Under the pieces are notes generated by a model, which saw only the letters and a program-made list of their open reading frames with translations, did no database searches and was not told the DNA's origin. This document shows positions 1 to 7,718 of a stretch of DNA of 37,505 bases, one piece after another. Position numbers and translations under genes: made by a program. This DNA comes from Chloroflexota bacterium (GTDB lineage Bacteria; Chloroflexota; UBA5177): assembly GCA_025449555.1 (NCBI GenBank), contig JANWJD010000021.1:1-37505 (forward strand). Direction: 5' to 3'. The first letter of the stretch is position 1; each line of letters starts with the position of its first letter.

Positions 1-1501
1 CGGCTAGCTCGATGATTTCCATGCGATCACGCAACGCCGCCGGAATCGTGTAGAGCACGTTCGCGGTCGTCACGAACAGAACCTTGGAGAGGTCGAACGG
101 CACCTCGAGGTAATGATCGGAGAACTCGGTGTTCTGTTCCGGATCGAGCACTTCCAGCAGAGCCGACGACGGATCACCCCGGAAATCGGCCCCCACCTTG
201 TCGATCTCGTCCAGCATGATGACCGGATTGTTGGAGCCCGCCGTCCGAATCGACTGCACGATCCGCCCCGGAAGCGACCCGATGTAGGTGCGGCGGTGCC
301 CGCGAATCTCCGCCTCATCGTGTACGCCGCCCAGCGACATGCGCGCGAACTTGCGGCCCAGGGCGGCGGCAACGGATTTACCGAGGCTAGTTTTGCCCAC
401 ACCGGGTGGTCCCACCAGACAGATGATCGGACTGCGCAACTCGGTTGCCAGCTTGCGCACGGCGAGATGCTCGAGAATGCGCTCCTTCACCACTTCGAGT
501 CCGAAGTGATCGAGATCGAGCTGCCTTGCGGCCGCCGGCAGATCGAGTTGGTCCTCCGTGCTCGCCGACCACGGCATCCCGACCAACCAGTCCAGATAAG
601 TGCGAATCATGCCGACTTCGGGCGAGGCGGCAGGCATTCGTTCCAACCGGTCTACCTCTTTCTCAGCCTTCTCGCGGGCCTTGTCCGGCATGCCGGCGGC
701 CTCGATCTTATCGCGCCACTCCTGGGCCTCGGCCTGCTCGGGATCGAGTTCGCCCAGTTCCCGCTGAATTTCTTTCATCTGCTCGCGCAGCAGGTACTCG
801 CGCTGCGTCTTGTCGATGTTCTTCTGCACTTCGTTGCTGATTCGACTCTTCATCTCGAGCACTTCGACCTGCTGTGAGAGCAGTTGATTGGCTCGCTTCA
901 GGCGCTCCGCAATATCGAGCAAGGTCAGAAGTTCCTTTCGCTCCTGCGACTCCATCTCGGGCATGTAGCCAACGAGATCCGCCAGCCAAGCCGGATCCTG
1001 TACGTCCTGCACCTTGGCCAGCGCTTCCGCCGGCAAATTACCACGCAAGTTGATGTAAGCGGCGATCTTTTCCTTGACGGTCTCCATCAACGCGGTGATC
1101 TCAGCAGAAGGTTCGACTTCCTGGGGAATGACCTCAACCTCGACCTCGAGGAACGGCTCGGTCTGGGTAAATTTCAGTACCCGGACGCGAGCTTCACCCT
1201 GCGCCAGCAATTGAACGCTGCCGTCGGGGAGCCGGAACATGGGCCCCAGCGTGGCGAGCACGCCAACGTCCATCAGGTCTTCGGGGGAAACATCCTGCGT
1301 CCCTGCATCGTTTTGCGTCAGCAACACGATGCGGTGCGGCCGTTGCTTTACGGCTTCGTCCACGGCGCGCAGCGATGGCTCTCGGCCGACCTGAATCGGA
1401 TTCATCATATGTGGGAAAACCACTGTTTCAAACAGCGGCAGTACCGGTAATCGTAGGATGCGGGCTGTTTCGATGCTCTCGTCTTCTTCGTTGTCAGTCA
1501 T
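1..1501 (-). CDS. lon: ATP-dependent Lon protease, N-terminal part (gene runs off left edge)
   Basis: Lon is a cytoplasmic AAA+ serine protease that degrades misfolded and regulatory proteins. Translating the minus strand from the ATG at 1501-1499 gives 500 residues with no stop before the window edge. The order is the Lon N-terminal substrate-binding domain (starting MTDNEEDESIETARI), a coiled-coil-rich linker, then the AAA+ module with Walker A GPPGVGKTS near residue 366 and Walker B VIMLDEIDKVG near residue 428; both match E. coli Lon positions closely. The visible part ends at the sensor region (ALRDRMEIIELA). The rest of the AAA+ lid and the Ser/Lys protease domain lie outside the window. 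The start is supported by an AAGGAAAG Shine-Dalgarno-like sequence just upstream. Nothing suggests a break or frameshift. The gene is monocistronic or first in its unit, 211 bp downstream of selD on the same strand. Confidence 0.97.
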   Translation of the reverse strand, partial: MTDNEEDESIETARILRLPVLPLFETVVFPHMMNPIQVGREPSLRAVDEAVKQRPHRIVLLTQNDAGTQDVSPEDLMDVGVLATLGPMFRLPDGSVQLLAQGEARVRVLKFTQTEPFLEVEVEVIPQEVEPSAEITALMETVKEKIAAYINLRGNLPAEALAKVQDVQDPAWLADLVGYMPEMESQERKELLTLLDIAERLKRANQLLSQQVEVLEMKSRISNEVQKNIDKTQREYLLREQMKEIQRELGELDPEQAEAQEWRDKIEAAGMPDKAREKAEKEVDRLERMPAASPEVGMIRTYLDWLVGMPWSASTEDQLDLPAAARQLDLDHFGLEVVKERILEHLAVRKLATELRSPIICLVGPPGVGKTSLGKSVAAALGRKFARMSLGGVHDEAEIRGHRRTYIGSLPGRIVQSIRTAGSNNPVIMLDEIDKVGADFRGDPSSALLEVLDPEQNTEFSDHYLEVPFDLSKVLFVTTANVLYTIPAALRDRMEIIELA

Positions 1502-1642
1502 CTTCTTTCCTTCGGGCTAGAGCGCCGGCAGGCGTGAGGTTCCCGTCGGGACACTGGAATGTGTCATCCGTCTTTCCAGATGCCGCTGCTCACTCGTGGT
1601 CGTCACCGTCTCCGCATAACCAAAGGCGGTATTACGTCCTTG

Positions 1643-1651
1643 ATTATATCA
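1643..1651 (-). promoter_or_regulatory. Extended -10 promoter for lon
   Basis: On the minus strand the sequence reads TGATATAAT, a perfect TATAAT with the TGn extension. No good -35 box lies 16-18 bp upstream, as is usual for extended -10 promoters. It would start transcription near 1636 and give lon a leader of about 135 nt. The 1502-1712 gap shows no obvious CIRCE or other heat-shock operator. The motif is seen directly; its activity is inference. Confidence 0.5.
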
Positions 1652-1712
1652 CCTACATGAGAGTTTAGTGGTTTCTTATCAAGGATATTCCGACGTGTCA
1701 GGGCCGACCAGC

Positions 1713-2753
1713 TCAGTTTCGTACCTGTACTCCTCGATCGGTACGCGGAACGATCTGGCCCACCTGCACGGCCAGGAGGTCCACTCCTGCATGCCGGGCA
1801 AATGCCTCCGCACCGTGAGGATCCAGCGCGATTCGGAGTCCCCCGGAGGTCTGTGCATCCGACAGGAGCGCTAGGACGAGGTCGGAGACACCGGGCGTCA
1901 CGGAGATGCGATCCCGCACGAAATCCAGGTTGGTGCGAGTTCCGCTCGGGATGTGGCCCATCCGGGCGTACTCGAGCGCCCCCGGCAGGAAAGGCACGGC
2001 TTCACTGTCGAGTACGGCACTCACCTCGGAAGCAGCGCACAGGTCGGTGAGGTGTCCCAGTAAACCAAATCCCGTGATGTCAGTCGCCGCGTGCGCGGCG
2101 GCTGACAGCATCGCTTCCGAACCAGCTCGATTCAAGGTGGTCATCCAGCGTACCGCTTCCGCCACATGTGCTTCGTGTGACTGGCCTGCCTTCAGCGCCG
2201 TGGTCACGATGCCCGTCCCTATGGGTTTGGTCAGCAGCAGGACGTCGCCCGGCTGGGCGCCGCGAGCAGAAATATATTTGTCCGGGTGAACTGTGCCGGT
2301 AACCGCCAACCCATACTTTGGCTCATCGTCCTCGACCGTGTGCCCTCCGACGATCGTTACTCCGGCCGACGTGGCCATCTCGGAGCCGCCGCGCAAAAGG
2401 TCGACCAGCACCTGGGCGGCCAGCTTCTTGACCGGGAAAGCCACGATATTTAAAGCGGTCAAGGGACGACCCCCCATGGCGTAGACATCGCTCAGCGCAT
2501 TGGCAGCCGCGATCCGACCAAAGGTGTATGCATCGTCGACCACCGGAGTGAAGAAGTCGACAGTCTGCACGAGCGCCAGGTCGTCGCTCAGTCGATACAC
2601 TGCTGCATCGTCGGCCGGATTGTCGCCGACCAGGAGATTCGCGTCGTGCGGGCGAGGGAGTTGACGTAACACGTACGCCAGGTCAGACATGCTGACTTTA
2701 CTCGCTCAACCGGCGCAGCGGACCAGGGACGTGAGACGGACGATCTCTGCCAT
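1713..2753 (-). CDS. selD: Selenide, water dikinase SelD, itself a selenoprotein (UGA = Sec16)
   Basis: SelD makes selenophosphate from selenide and ATP, the selenium donor for selenocysteine synthesis. The obvious open frame starts at the ATG at 2690, but this would lack the catalytic N-terminus. Reading upstream, a strong AGGAGG (2764-2759) stands 5 nt before an ATG at 2753-2751, in frame with the rest. Between them lies one in-frame TGA at 2708-2706. With TGA read as Sec (U) the N-terminus becomes MAEIVRLTSLVRCAGUASK. U16 and K19 keep the U/C-x-x-K spacing of E. coli SelD Cys17 and Lys20. The full protein is 346 aa, normal for the family, followed by the usual glycine-rich ATP-binding and AIRS-like domains. 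It is the last gene of the lipid operon, 62 bp after the DUF1611 gene. A canonical UGA ends it. The family is certain; the Sec reading is strongly supported because selB is 10 kb away. Confidence 0.95.
2682..2708 (-). promoter_or_regulatory. In-frame UGA and candidate bacterial SECIS hairpin in selD
   Basis: The UGA codon is at 2708-2706. Nine bases downstream the minus strand reads GTCAG-CATGT-CTGAC (2696-2682), a perfect 5-bp stem with a 5-nt loop. Weaker outer pairing (GCGAG with CTGGC, one mismatch) could extend it toward the UGA. Bacterial SECIS elements are stem-loops placed directly after the Sec codon and bound by the SelB C-terminal domain. The hairpin is visible; its role is inferred from position and from selB in the same window. 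Confidence 0.7.
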
Positions 2754-2815
2754 GATGACCTCCTTTCTCGGCGGCGAGAATCAGGTCAGTGCTTCGGCCA
2801 CCTGCGGATCGCTCA

Positions 2816-3892
2816 TTATGGCCCCGTTCGCCTCGACGACTGAACGATGGCGGACACGAGCTCATCCGCTCCGGACTTCACCGGGTCGGCTACCGGCAGA
2901 CCGGTGGCTGAGTGCGCCTCGGCAATTGCCCTCCGCGTCTCCTCGGCATCAAGTCCCCGGGTGTTGAGAGCGATCGCAACCACCGGTGCGGGTTTGATCC
3001 ATCCGGCGGCGTCCTCATAGATTCGAACCAGTCGATCCAGCGGCGGTATGACAACCGGATATTCGTCGATCTGCCGGAGTCCCGCCTGATGAACCAACAC
3101 CATGGCATCGGGGGACGAACCGTGGAGCAGCGCGAGTGTCACCCCCGAGTACGCCGGATGCAGGAGTGAGCCCTGTCCCTCGACGAACACCCAGTCGGCC
3201 CGAGAGGCAGCCTCGTTCACCAGCCCTTCCACGGCTCCCGACATGAAATCACCGATCACTCGGTCCACGGTGATGCCGCTTCCTTCGAGCATGATCCCGG
3301 TCTGTCCGGTCGCTACAAACTCGGACGATAGGCCGCGCCGTCGGGCGGCGGCGTTGATCTCGAGTGCCGCGGTCATCTTGCCCACGGCGCAGTCGCTACC
3401 CACGAAGGTCACCACCGTCGCTCCCGAGCGGTGAGGAGCGAGCTCCGCGACCTCGATGTCGGCGGGCGGTTGTCGCACGTCGACCAGGCGGGCGTTGGTG
3501 CCCCGCGCCGCGGCGACGAGTTCGGCATCGTCGTTCAGCATGTAATGTAGGCCGCTGATGACATCGAGTCCGTGCTCGAGCGCCTGCAAAAGTTGTGGTC
3601 GCCATTCCTCAGGCAATCCTCCACCGCGCGGAGCGATCCCGATCAAGACCGCCGAGGGAGACCACTGGAATGTGTCTTCCACCGACGCCACGATCGGCAC
3701 GTCGACGTCGATTCCCAGCACATCCCGCACGCTCGCGCCGGCATGAGCACGATCGATCACGGCGACTACCTCGTCGGGCTTGTATCGAAGTATGCTGACG
3801 GCTGTCTTCCCGTGGTGAAAGTCGAGGTACCCCTCGGCCAGGATGGCCAGCCTTCGACCCTGCTCGGGAGCCGCGTCCGCCCGCGAATTCAT
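2816..3892 (-). CDS. DUF1611 family P-loop protein (DgcN-like)
   Basis: This 358-aa protein matches the DUF1611 family: an N-terminal Rossmann-like domain (from about residue 14) followed by a P-loop domain with GSDCAVGKMT at residues 165-174. I recall that a characterised family member, DgcN, is described as a D-glutamate N-acetyltransferase that works with a dipeptide-epimerase-like racemase (DgcA). No such racemase is visible here, so the substrate is unknown. The start was set at the ATG at 3892 (MNSRADAAPEQ), which has GGAG about 6 nt upstream. A longer frame reaching 4033 would add an Arg-rich, non-family N-terminus and overlap the preceding gene. It lies 43 bp after the CDP-alcohol phosphatidyltransferase gene and 62 bp before selD, on the same strand with no terminator between, so it is probably co-transcribed. 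No link to lipids or selenium is evident beyond position. Confidence 0.85.
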   Translation of the reverse strand: MNSRADAAPEQGRRLAILAEGYLDFHHGKTAVSILRYKPDEVVAVIDRAHAGASVRDVLGIDVDVPIVASVEDTFQWSPSAVLIGIAPRGGGLPEEWRPQLLQALEHGLDVISGLHYMLNDDAELVAAARGTNARLVDVRQPPADIEVAELAPHRSGATVVTFVGSDCAVGKMTAALEINAAARRRGLSSEFVATGQTGIMLEGSGITVDRVIGDFMSGAVEGLVNEAASRADWVFVEGQGSLLHPAYSGVTLALLHGSSPDAMVLVHQAGLRQIDEYPVVIPPLDRLVRIYEDAAGWIKPAPVVAIALNTRGLDAEETRRAIAEAHSATGLPVADPVKSGADELVSAIVQSSRRTGP

Positions 3893-3935
3893 CGCTCTCC
3901 GGCCGGGATGCGTGCTGGGAGTTCGTGGCGCAAGG

Positions 3936-4592
3936 TCAAGGGTTCGCCTGGCGCTCGTGCGCTTCCGGCGCTTTGATGCGGGTCTGGCGTTCACTCCGCT
4001 CGGTGCTCTTGGTGCGCGTTTGCCGCCACACATGCAGGAGACGCTGCAAGGCGGTTATGTGTGTCAGGAAAGCAAGGAGCACGAGCGCAATGGCGGTCGT
4101 ATCTCCGTTGATCAAGAGCCCGGCTCCGAGTATCAACACACGCTCCGGACGCGGTGCGATCCCGACTTTCGCTTCCAGCCCAAGGCTCTCCGCTCGAGCG
4201 CGGGCGTAACTGATCAAAATCGATCCCATCGCGACCAGGTACACGAGCAGCACATCCGAGGTATGGTGTCGAATCGTGAAGACATAGATTAGCGCCAGCA
4301 GGATCGTGGCTTCCGAGTAGCGGTCGAGCAGAGAATCCAGAAACGCGCCGAAATCGCTTTGATTGTTCTCCACGCGCGCTAGTGCTCCGTCGAGCAGATC
4401 GAACAGCCCCGAAAGCAGCAGAAGAGCGCCACCCGTACTGAGATGCCCGGTCGCCAGCACCGCCGCCGTCAGGATATTCAGCAGGAATCCGACGATCGTC
4501 ACCACGTTCGGATCGACCCCCCACCGGGCGAGGGGAGACACCATGCCCTCGGCGACGCGCCTGGCCCAGGCCTGCATCTCTGGCGGGAACAT
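3936..4592 (-). CDS. CDP-alcohol phosphatidyltransferase, probable phosphatidylinositol(-phosphate) synthase
   Basis: This integral membrane enzyme of 218 aa carries the complete CDP-alcohol phosphotransferase signature D-x2-DG-x2-AR-x8-G-x3-D-x3-D, reading DLLDGALARVENNQSDFGAF and continuing LDSLLDR. The Asp residues bind the catalytic metals that transfer a phosphatidyl group from CDP-diacylglycerol to an alcohol. About six hydrophobic segments are visible. The family alone does not fix the acceptor. The inositol-3-phosphate synthase and PimA-like genes in the same operon point to inositol 3-phosphate, as in actinobacterial PgsA1 (inference). The start was chosen as ATG at 4592, 2 bp after the glycosyltransferase stop; the open frame extends upstream to 4778 but that part overlaps the neighbour and is not family-like. 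The C-terminal tail after residue 190 is Arg/Glu-rich and hydrophilic. Confidence 0.9.
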   Translation of the reverse strand: MFPPEMQAWARRVAEGMVSPLARWGVDPNVVTIVGFLLNILTAAVLATGHLSTGGALLLLSGLFDLLDGALARVENNQSDFGAFLDSLLDRYSEATILLALIYVFTIRHHTSDVLLVYLVAMGSILISYARARAESLGLEAKVGIAPRPERVLILGAGLLINGDTTAIALVLLAFLTHITALQRLLHVWRQTRTKSTERSERQTRIKAPEAHERQANP

Positions 4593-4594
4593 CG

Positions 4595-5764
4595 CTACAT
4601 CACCGCGCTGGCAGCCGGCATTTCCAGGGGCGAGTAGGACGGGAAGGAGCGGTTCGCCGTGCGCACGTAGAAGTCGAGTACCTGTTCGGCTACCCGTTGC
4701 CACGAGTATTCGGCAGCCGTTTGCAGACCCCGCTCGGCCATACGCCTCCGCAAGGCGGGGTCTTGCAGCACCCGGCACAGCGCGTCGGCGAGCTCACGCT
4801 CATTACGCGGCGGCACCAGCAACGCTTCCTGACCGTCGGTCACCACCTGCCGATATCCTTCGATGTCGGACGCCACAATTGGGACCCCGGCTGCCATTCC
4901 CTCCAGCAGCACGATGCCAAAGCTTTCTCCTTGCGTCGCCGGGCTACAGAGCACGTCGGCGCTCCGGTAGTAGCGCGGCAGATCGGCTTCTGACACGCGG
5001 CCCACTACCAGGATGTCTCTCAGATTGTGTCGCTCGATATAGGCGCGGTACGGCGAGTCTTGCCAATCGCCGGCTCCTACCACGATGAAGCGAGCATCCG
5101 GGAATTGAGATTTCACCAGTGGATATGCCCTGAGCAGAAATCCGACTCCCTTCCGCTTCTCGGGTCGGCCGACAAACAATATATTGGGGCGTCCGTCCTG
5201 AAACTGTGGCAGCGGCGCTACTCGGGTGGGATCGAACATGCCGGTATCAACCCCATTGGGGATGATTCTGTACGGAGCCATGAAGTACTGCCGCACGAAG
5301 CGCTTGGCTGCTCGCGAAACGGCGATGCGACCGTCAAGGTTTCTGAACGCATGTCTCAGGACGGGTCGTCCATAGAAGTACCCGTAATATGAGCCCCGAT
5401 AGGCATGAAAGGTACCGATATTGACCGCGTCGGAGTACTTGAGAACCGTGGGCGGAAGCGACGGCATGAGCGGTTCATGCGCGTGGACGACGTCGAACTG
5501 TTCCGATGCCAACACTTCCCGCACCCGCCGAGCCAGTCGGAATGAGAGCGTTATGCGTGCGATCGATCCGTTCGCGGGTATGCGACGCACGCTCCCGATG
5601 CGATAGACATCGTCCTGTTCACGCTCCAGATTGCGATTTGACGAGGGAGCCATGATTCGTACGTAGTGGCCGAGCTGGGTGAACTCGCGATGGAGGTGTC
5701 GCACATGGTTGGTGACACCACCGGGATAGGGGTAGTCATATGGAGACACGAGGGCAATCTTCAC
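4595..5764 (-). CDS. GT4 glycosyltransferase, PimA-like (phosphatidylinositol mannosyltransferase candidate)
   Basis: This GT-B fold, family GT4 enzyme of 389 aa begins MKIALVSPYDYPYPGGVTNH, the donor-independent N-terminal Rossmann strand with the glycine loop. It has the retaining E-x7-E motif in ESFGIVLLEGMAAGVPIVAS, where the donor nucleotide binds. The overall pattern (FHAY after the second strand, RPEKRKGV, GESFGIVLLE) resembles mycobacterial PimA, which mannosylates phosphatidylinositol at the inner membrane face. Context supports this: it is directly upstream of a PI(P)-synthase and downstream of two PatA-like acyltransferases and ino1. The sugar donor (GDP-mannose or another) cannot be read from sequence. 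The start is GTG at 5764, overlapping by 4 bp (GTGA) the stop of a 36-codon frame. The AGGAG ahead of it is only 1 nt from GTG, so translation may depend on coupling. Confidence 0.88.
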   Translation of the reverse strand: MKIALVSPYDYPYPGGVTNHVRHLHREFTQLGHYVRIMAPSSNRNLEREQDDVYRIGSVRRIPANGSIARITLSFRLARRVREVLASEQFDVVHAHEPLMPSLPPTVLKYSDAVNIGTFHAYRGSYYGYFYGRPVLRHAFRNLDGRIAVSRAAKRFVRQYFMAPYRIIPNGVDTGMFDPTRVAPLPQFQDGRPNILFVGRPEKRKGVGFLLRAYPLVKSQFPDARFIVVGAGDWQDSPYRAYIERHNLRDILVVGRVSEADLPRYYRSADVLCSPATQGESFGIVLLEGMAAGVPIVASDIEGYRQVVTDGQEALLVPPRNERELADALCRVLQDPALRRRMAERGLQTAAEYSWQRVAEQVLDFYVRTANRSFPSYSPLEMPAASAVM

Positions 5765-5871
5765 GCTCCTGGCCCACTTTCCCGCCCGATACTGGCGGGC
5801 GCGGAATCATTGCACAGGAGCCTTCCCGCCTCGGCAGCAGCTACCACCAGCGCCTCTCCAGACACCCTCAT
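5761..5871 (-). CDS. Candidate small protein of 36 aa between acyltransferase and PimA-like genes
   Basis: The interval between the acyltransferase stop and the glycosyltransferase start is exactly filled by one reading frame, starting MRVSGEALVVAAAEAG and ending GRESGPGA. Its ATG (5871-5869) overlaps the upstream TGA as ATGA, and its own TGA overlaps the downstream GTG as GTGA. An AAAGGG Shine-Dalgarno-like sequence lies 7 nt before the ATG. The peptide has no recognisable domain, a short hydrophobic Ala/Val/Leu stretch and one Cys. It could be a real small protein of the lipid pathway, or only a coupling device that carries ribosomes across the gap; its 3' end contains the AGGAG for the next gene. 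A CCCGCC/GGCGGG hairpin (5781-5799) lies inside it. The layout is seen; expression is inference. Confidence 0.45.
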   Translation of the reverse strand: MRVSGEALVVAAAEAGRLLCNDSAPASIGRESGPGA

Positions 5872-6788
5872 ATGGCCGCCCTTTTTTGATGCCCCATGGT
5901 AGCAGCAGTTTTCTCGCTCGTGTCGTCCTTCCAGAACGGTCGAAACGCGAGCCACTGGCCGGGATATTGGCGTATGGTCTCTTCCATCAGCGTGACGAAA
6001 CTCTCGAGATTGTGACGGTCGTCGAGTGTGGCGTCGCCGGAATCGACCATCGGCACGGAGCGAACGAGACCTCGAAATCGGCCTGGGGACTCGCGTATCC
6101 CGACGGCGAACAGCAAGGGGCAGCCGGCACGCCTCGCCAGCGAGACTGCACCGGTCGGCAGGTCCGCCGGCCTGCCAAACACTGGCAAGCTCAGGGTTTT
6201 GCCCGCGAATGCCCGGTCTCCAGCCACCCCGATCATCTCACCCGCACGCAAGGCCCTCACCAACTCGCGCGATGCATGCTCGACCGGGACAATGTGTATC
6301 CCGTTCCTCGCGCGCTGTTTCACCAGGAAATCGAAAAGGCGATGCGGCTGCATATGTTCCACCGGCACGGTGAGTCGGTACCCGTGGGCTGACAGTACCT
6401 GACCCACCAGATCGAAGTTACCGAGGTGAAGGGTGACGAGTATCACACCGTGTCCGTCTCCTGCCGCATGTTCCAGCAACGCCCAATCGTCGACCACCAC
6501 CATTTGACGGATCTCATCAAGAGACAGTCGTCCGATGCGAAGGGTGTCGATCCAATTCATCGCATCATTCTGAAATGCGCTTTCAGCGGCAGAACGCACT
6601 TCTTTCGAACGAGCACTCTTATCCAGGGCGATGGCGAGGTTGCCGGTCACACCTTCACGCGCGCCGCGCACCGCGAAGAACGCGAGCAGCCCCGCGACTC
6701 GTGCCAGGCGGTACATCAGCGCGGGGGGGATCACCTGGAGCAGCCTGCTCGCGAGCCGGAGCCCCGTATACAGGACGATATTCAGCAC
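5868..6788 (-). CDS. LpxL/PatA-family lysophospholipid (PIM-like) acyltransferase 1
   Basis: This 306-aa member of the bacterial lipid A / PIM acyltransferase family (LpxL/HtrB/PatA superfamily) transfers an acyl chain from acyl-CoA or acyl-ACP to a lipid-linked sugar. The catalytic H-x4-D motif is HLGNFD at residues 121-126. The N-terminus has a hydrophobic membrane-associating segment (residues 3-43), and the C-terminus carries the family WLAFRPFWKDD block. No other lipid A genes are visible, and inositol-lipid genes flank it, so a glycosyl-phosphoinositide acceptor like that of mycobacterial PatA is more likely (inference). The start is GTG at 6788, 2 bp after the stop of the sister acyltransferase, with no clear Shine-Dalgarno, consistent with translational coupling. 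The two acyltransferases are diverged paralogues. Confidence 0.9.
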   Translation of the reverse strand: MLNIVLYTGLRLASRLLQVIPPALMYRLARVAGLLAFFAVRGAREGVTGNLAIALDKSARSKEVRSAAESAFQNDAMNWIDTLRIGRLSLDEIRQMVVVDDWALLEHAAGDGHGVILVTLHLGNFDLVGQVLSAHGYRLTVPVEHMQPHRLFDFLVKQRARNGIHIVPVEHASRELVRALRAGEMIGVAGDRAFAGKTLSLPVFGRPADLPTGAVSLARRAGCPLLFAVGIRESPGRFRGLVRSVPMVDSGDATLDDRHNLESFVTLMEETIRQYPGQWLAFRPFWKDDTSEKTAATMGHQKRAAI

Positions 6789-6790
6789 GA

Positions 6791-7708
6791 CTACTGACTG
6801 GATTCGCCGGGCACGACTTCCCGTGCTCCGGCCTCTTCACGAGCATGCCACTCAGGCCACATCGGCCTGAACATATACCACTGGTCGGGCCGCTCGCGAA
6901 CCACTGTCTGCAAGTTGTCCATCAGCTTTTGCATGATGCCCCGCACGTCCGAATCGCGATCGCCTGTTTCCACCCACGTCACCGCAGGAAAGAGGCGACA
7001 CTCAAAAGACTTGTCCGGTTGACGGTACATGAATACGGGAAGCAAGGCGGCTCCGGTCTTCATGGCAAGGACCGCGGGGCCCCCTGGTACGGCAGTCTCT
7101 CGACCAAAGTAACGAACGGTCACACCTTTCGCTTTCTCGAGTGGTCGATCGAACAGCAAGGTCAGAGCGTCGCCGCCTCGCAGCGCCCGCATCATCCCAC
7201 GCACGTCGTTCACACCGATCAAGTGAATCCCTTTTTCGAGACGCTTCTTCTGGATCAATCGGTCCAGATACTCGGGCCTGAAGGTGTCGTATACGGCGTG
7301 TACGTCGACGAAATCTTGCAATCGAAGGCCGCCGACCTCGATGGTGCCGAAGTGGGCACTGGCGATAATCACGCCTTTGCCGCGTTCAACTGCTGCCTGT
7401 AAATGTTCCAATCCATGGATCTTCATCGACGCCACCACCTCGTCGGAAGACGACATGTTGGGGAGGTCCAGGAACTCGATTAGATACTTGCAGTAGTTCC
7501 GCATGGATTTCTTGGCGATAGTGCGAACCTGCGGATCGCGCACATCCGACCCCAGCACGGCGACTGTGTTGTCCATCAGGATGCGTCGCTTTGCCGGCCA
7601 GGCCAGGAATACCAGGTCGCCCACGGCGGTACCTATGAGGTACCGCCATGAGCGCGGTATGTATCTCGACAGAAAAGCGCCGATCTGAATCGTCAGGTAG
7701 AGCGCGAT
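6791..7708 (-). CDS. LpxL/PatA-family acyltransferase 2; start codon apparently non-canonical
   Basis: This is the second acyltransferase of the same superfamily, with catalytic H-x4-E (HFGTIE) and the C-terminal block WYMFRPMWPEW. The first ordinary start is GTG at 7624, but clear family sequence continues upstream of it: IALYLTIQIGAFLSRYIPRS matches the sister protein's IVLYTGLRLASRLLQVIPPA. Starting at 7708 gives 305 aa, and HFGTIE falls at 119-124 against 121-126 in the sister (306 aa). Between the in-frame stop at 7786-7784 and 7624 there is no ATG, GTG or TTG. AAGGA (7720-7716) stands 7 nt before an ATC at 7708-7706, and a CTG is at 7696-7694. The proposed start is therefore ATC, unless the base is a sequencing error or population variant. 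The gene follows the ino1 stop by 10 bp. Confidence 0.85.
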   Translation of the reverse strand: MALYLTIQIGAFLSRYIPRSWRYLIGTAVGDLVFLAWPAKRRILMDNTVAVLGSDVRDPQVRTIAKKSMRNYCKYLIEFLDLPNMSSSDEVVASMKIHGLEHLQAAVERGKGVIIASAHFGTIEVGGLRLQDFVDVHAVYDTFRPEYLDRLIQKKRLEKGIHLIGVNDVRGMMRALRGGDALTLLFDRPLEKAKGVTVRYFGRETAVPGGPAVLAMKTGAALLPVFMYRQPDKSFECRLFPAVTWVETGDRDSDVRGIMQKLMDNLQTVVRERPDQWYMFRPMWPEWHAREEAGAREVVPGESSQ

Positions 7709-7718
7709 GGTTCGATCC

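Noticed and set aside
113-1450. Long plus-strand open frames at 113-877 and 884-1450
   Set aside because: They are antisense to Lon, whose minus-strand translation is continuous and fully family-like.
5781-5799. CCCGCC/GGCGGG hairpin as terminator between acyltransferase 1 and the PimA-like gene
   Set aside because: No T-tract follows on the minus strand, and overlaps on both sides show the genes are coupled.
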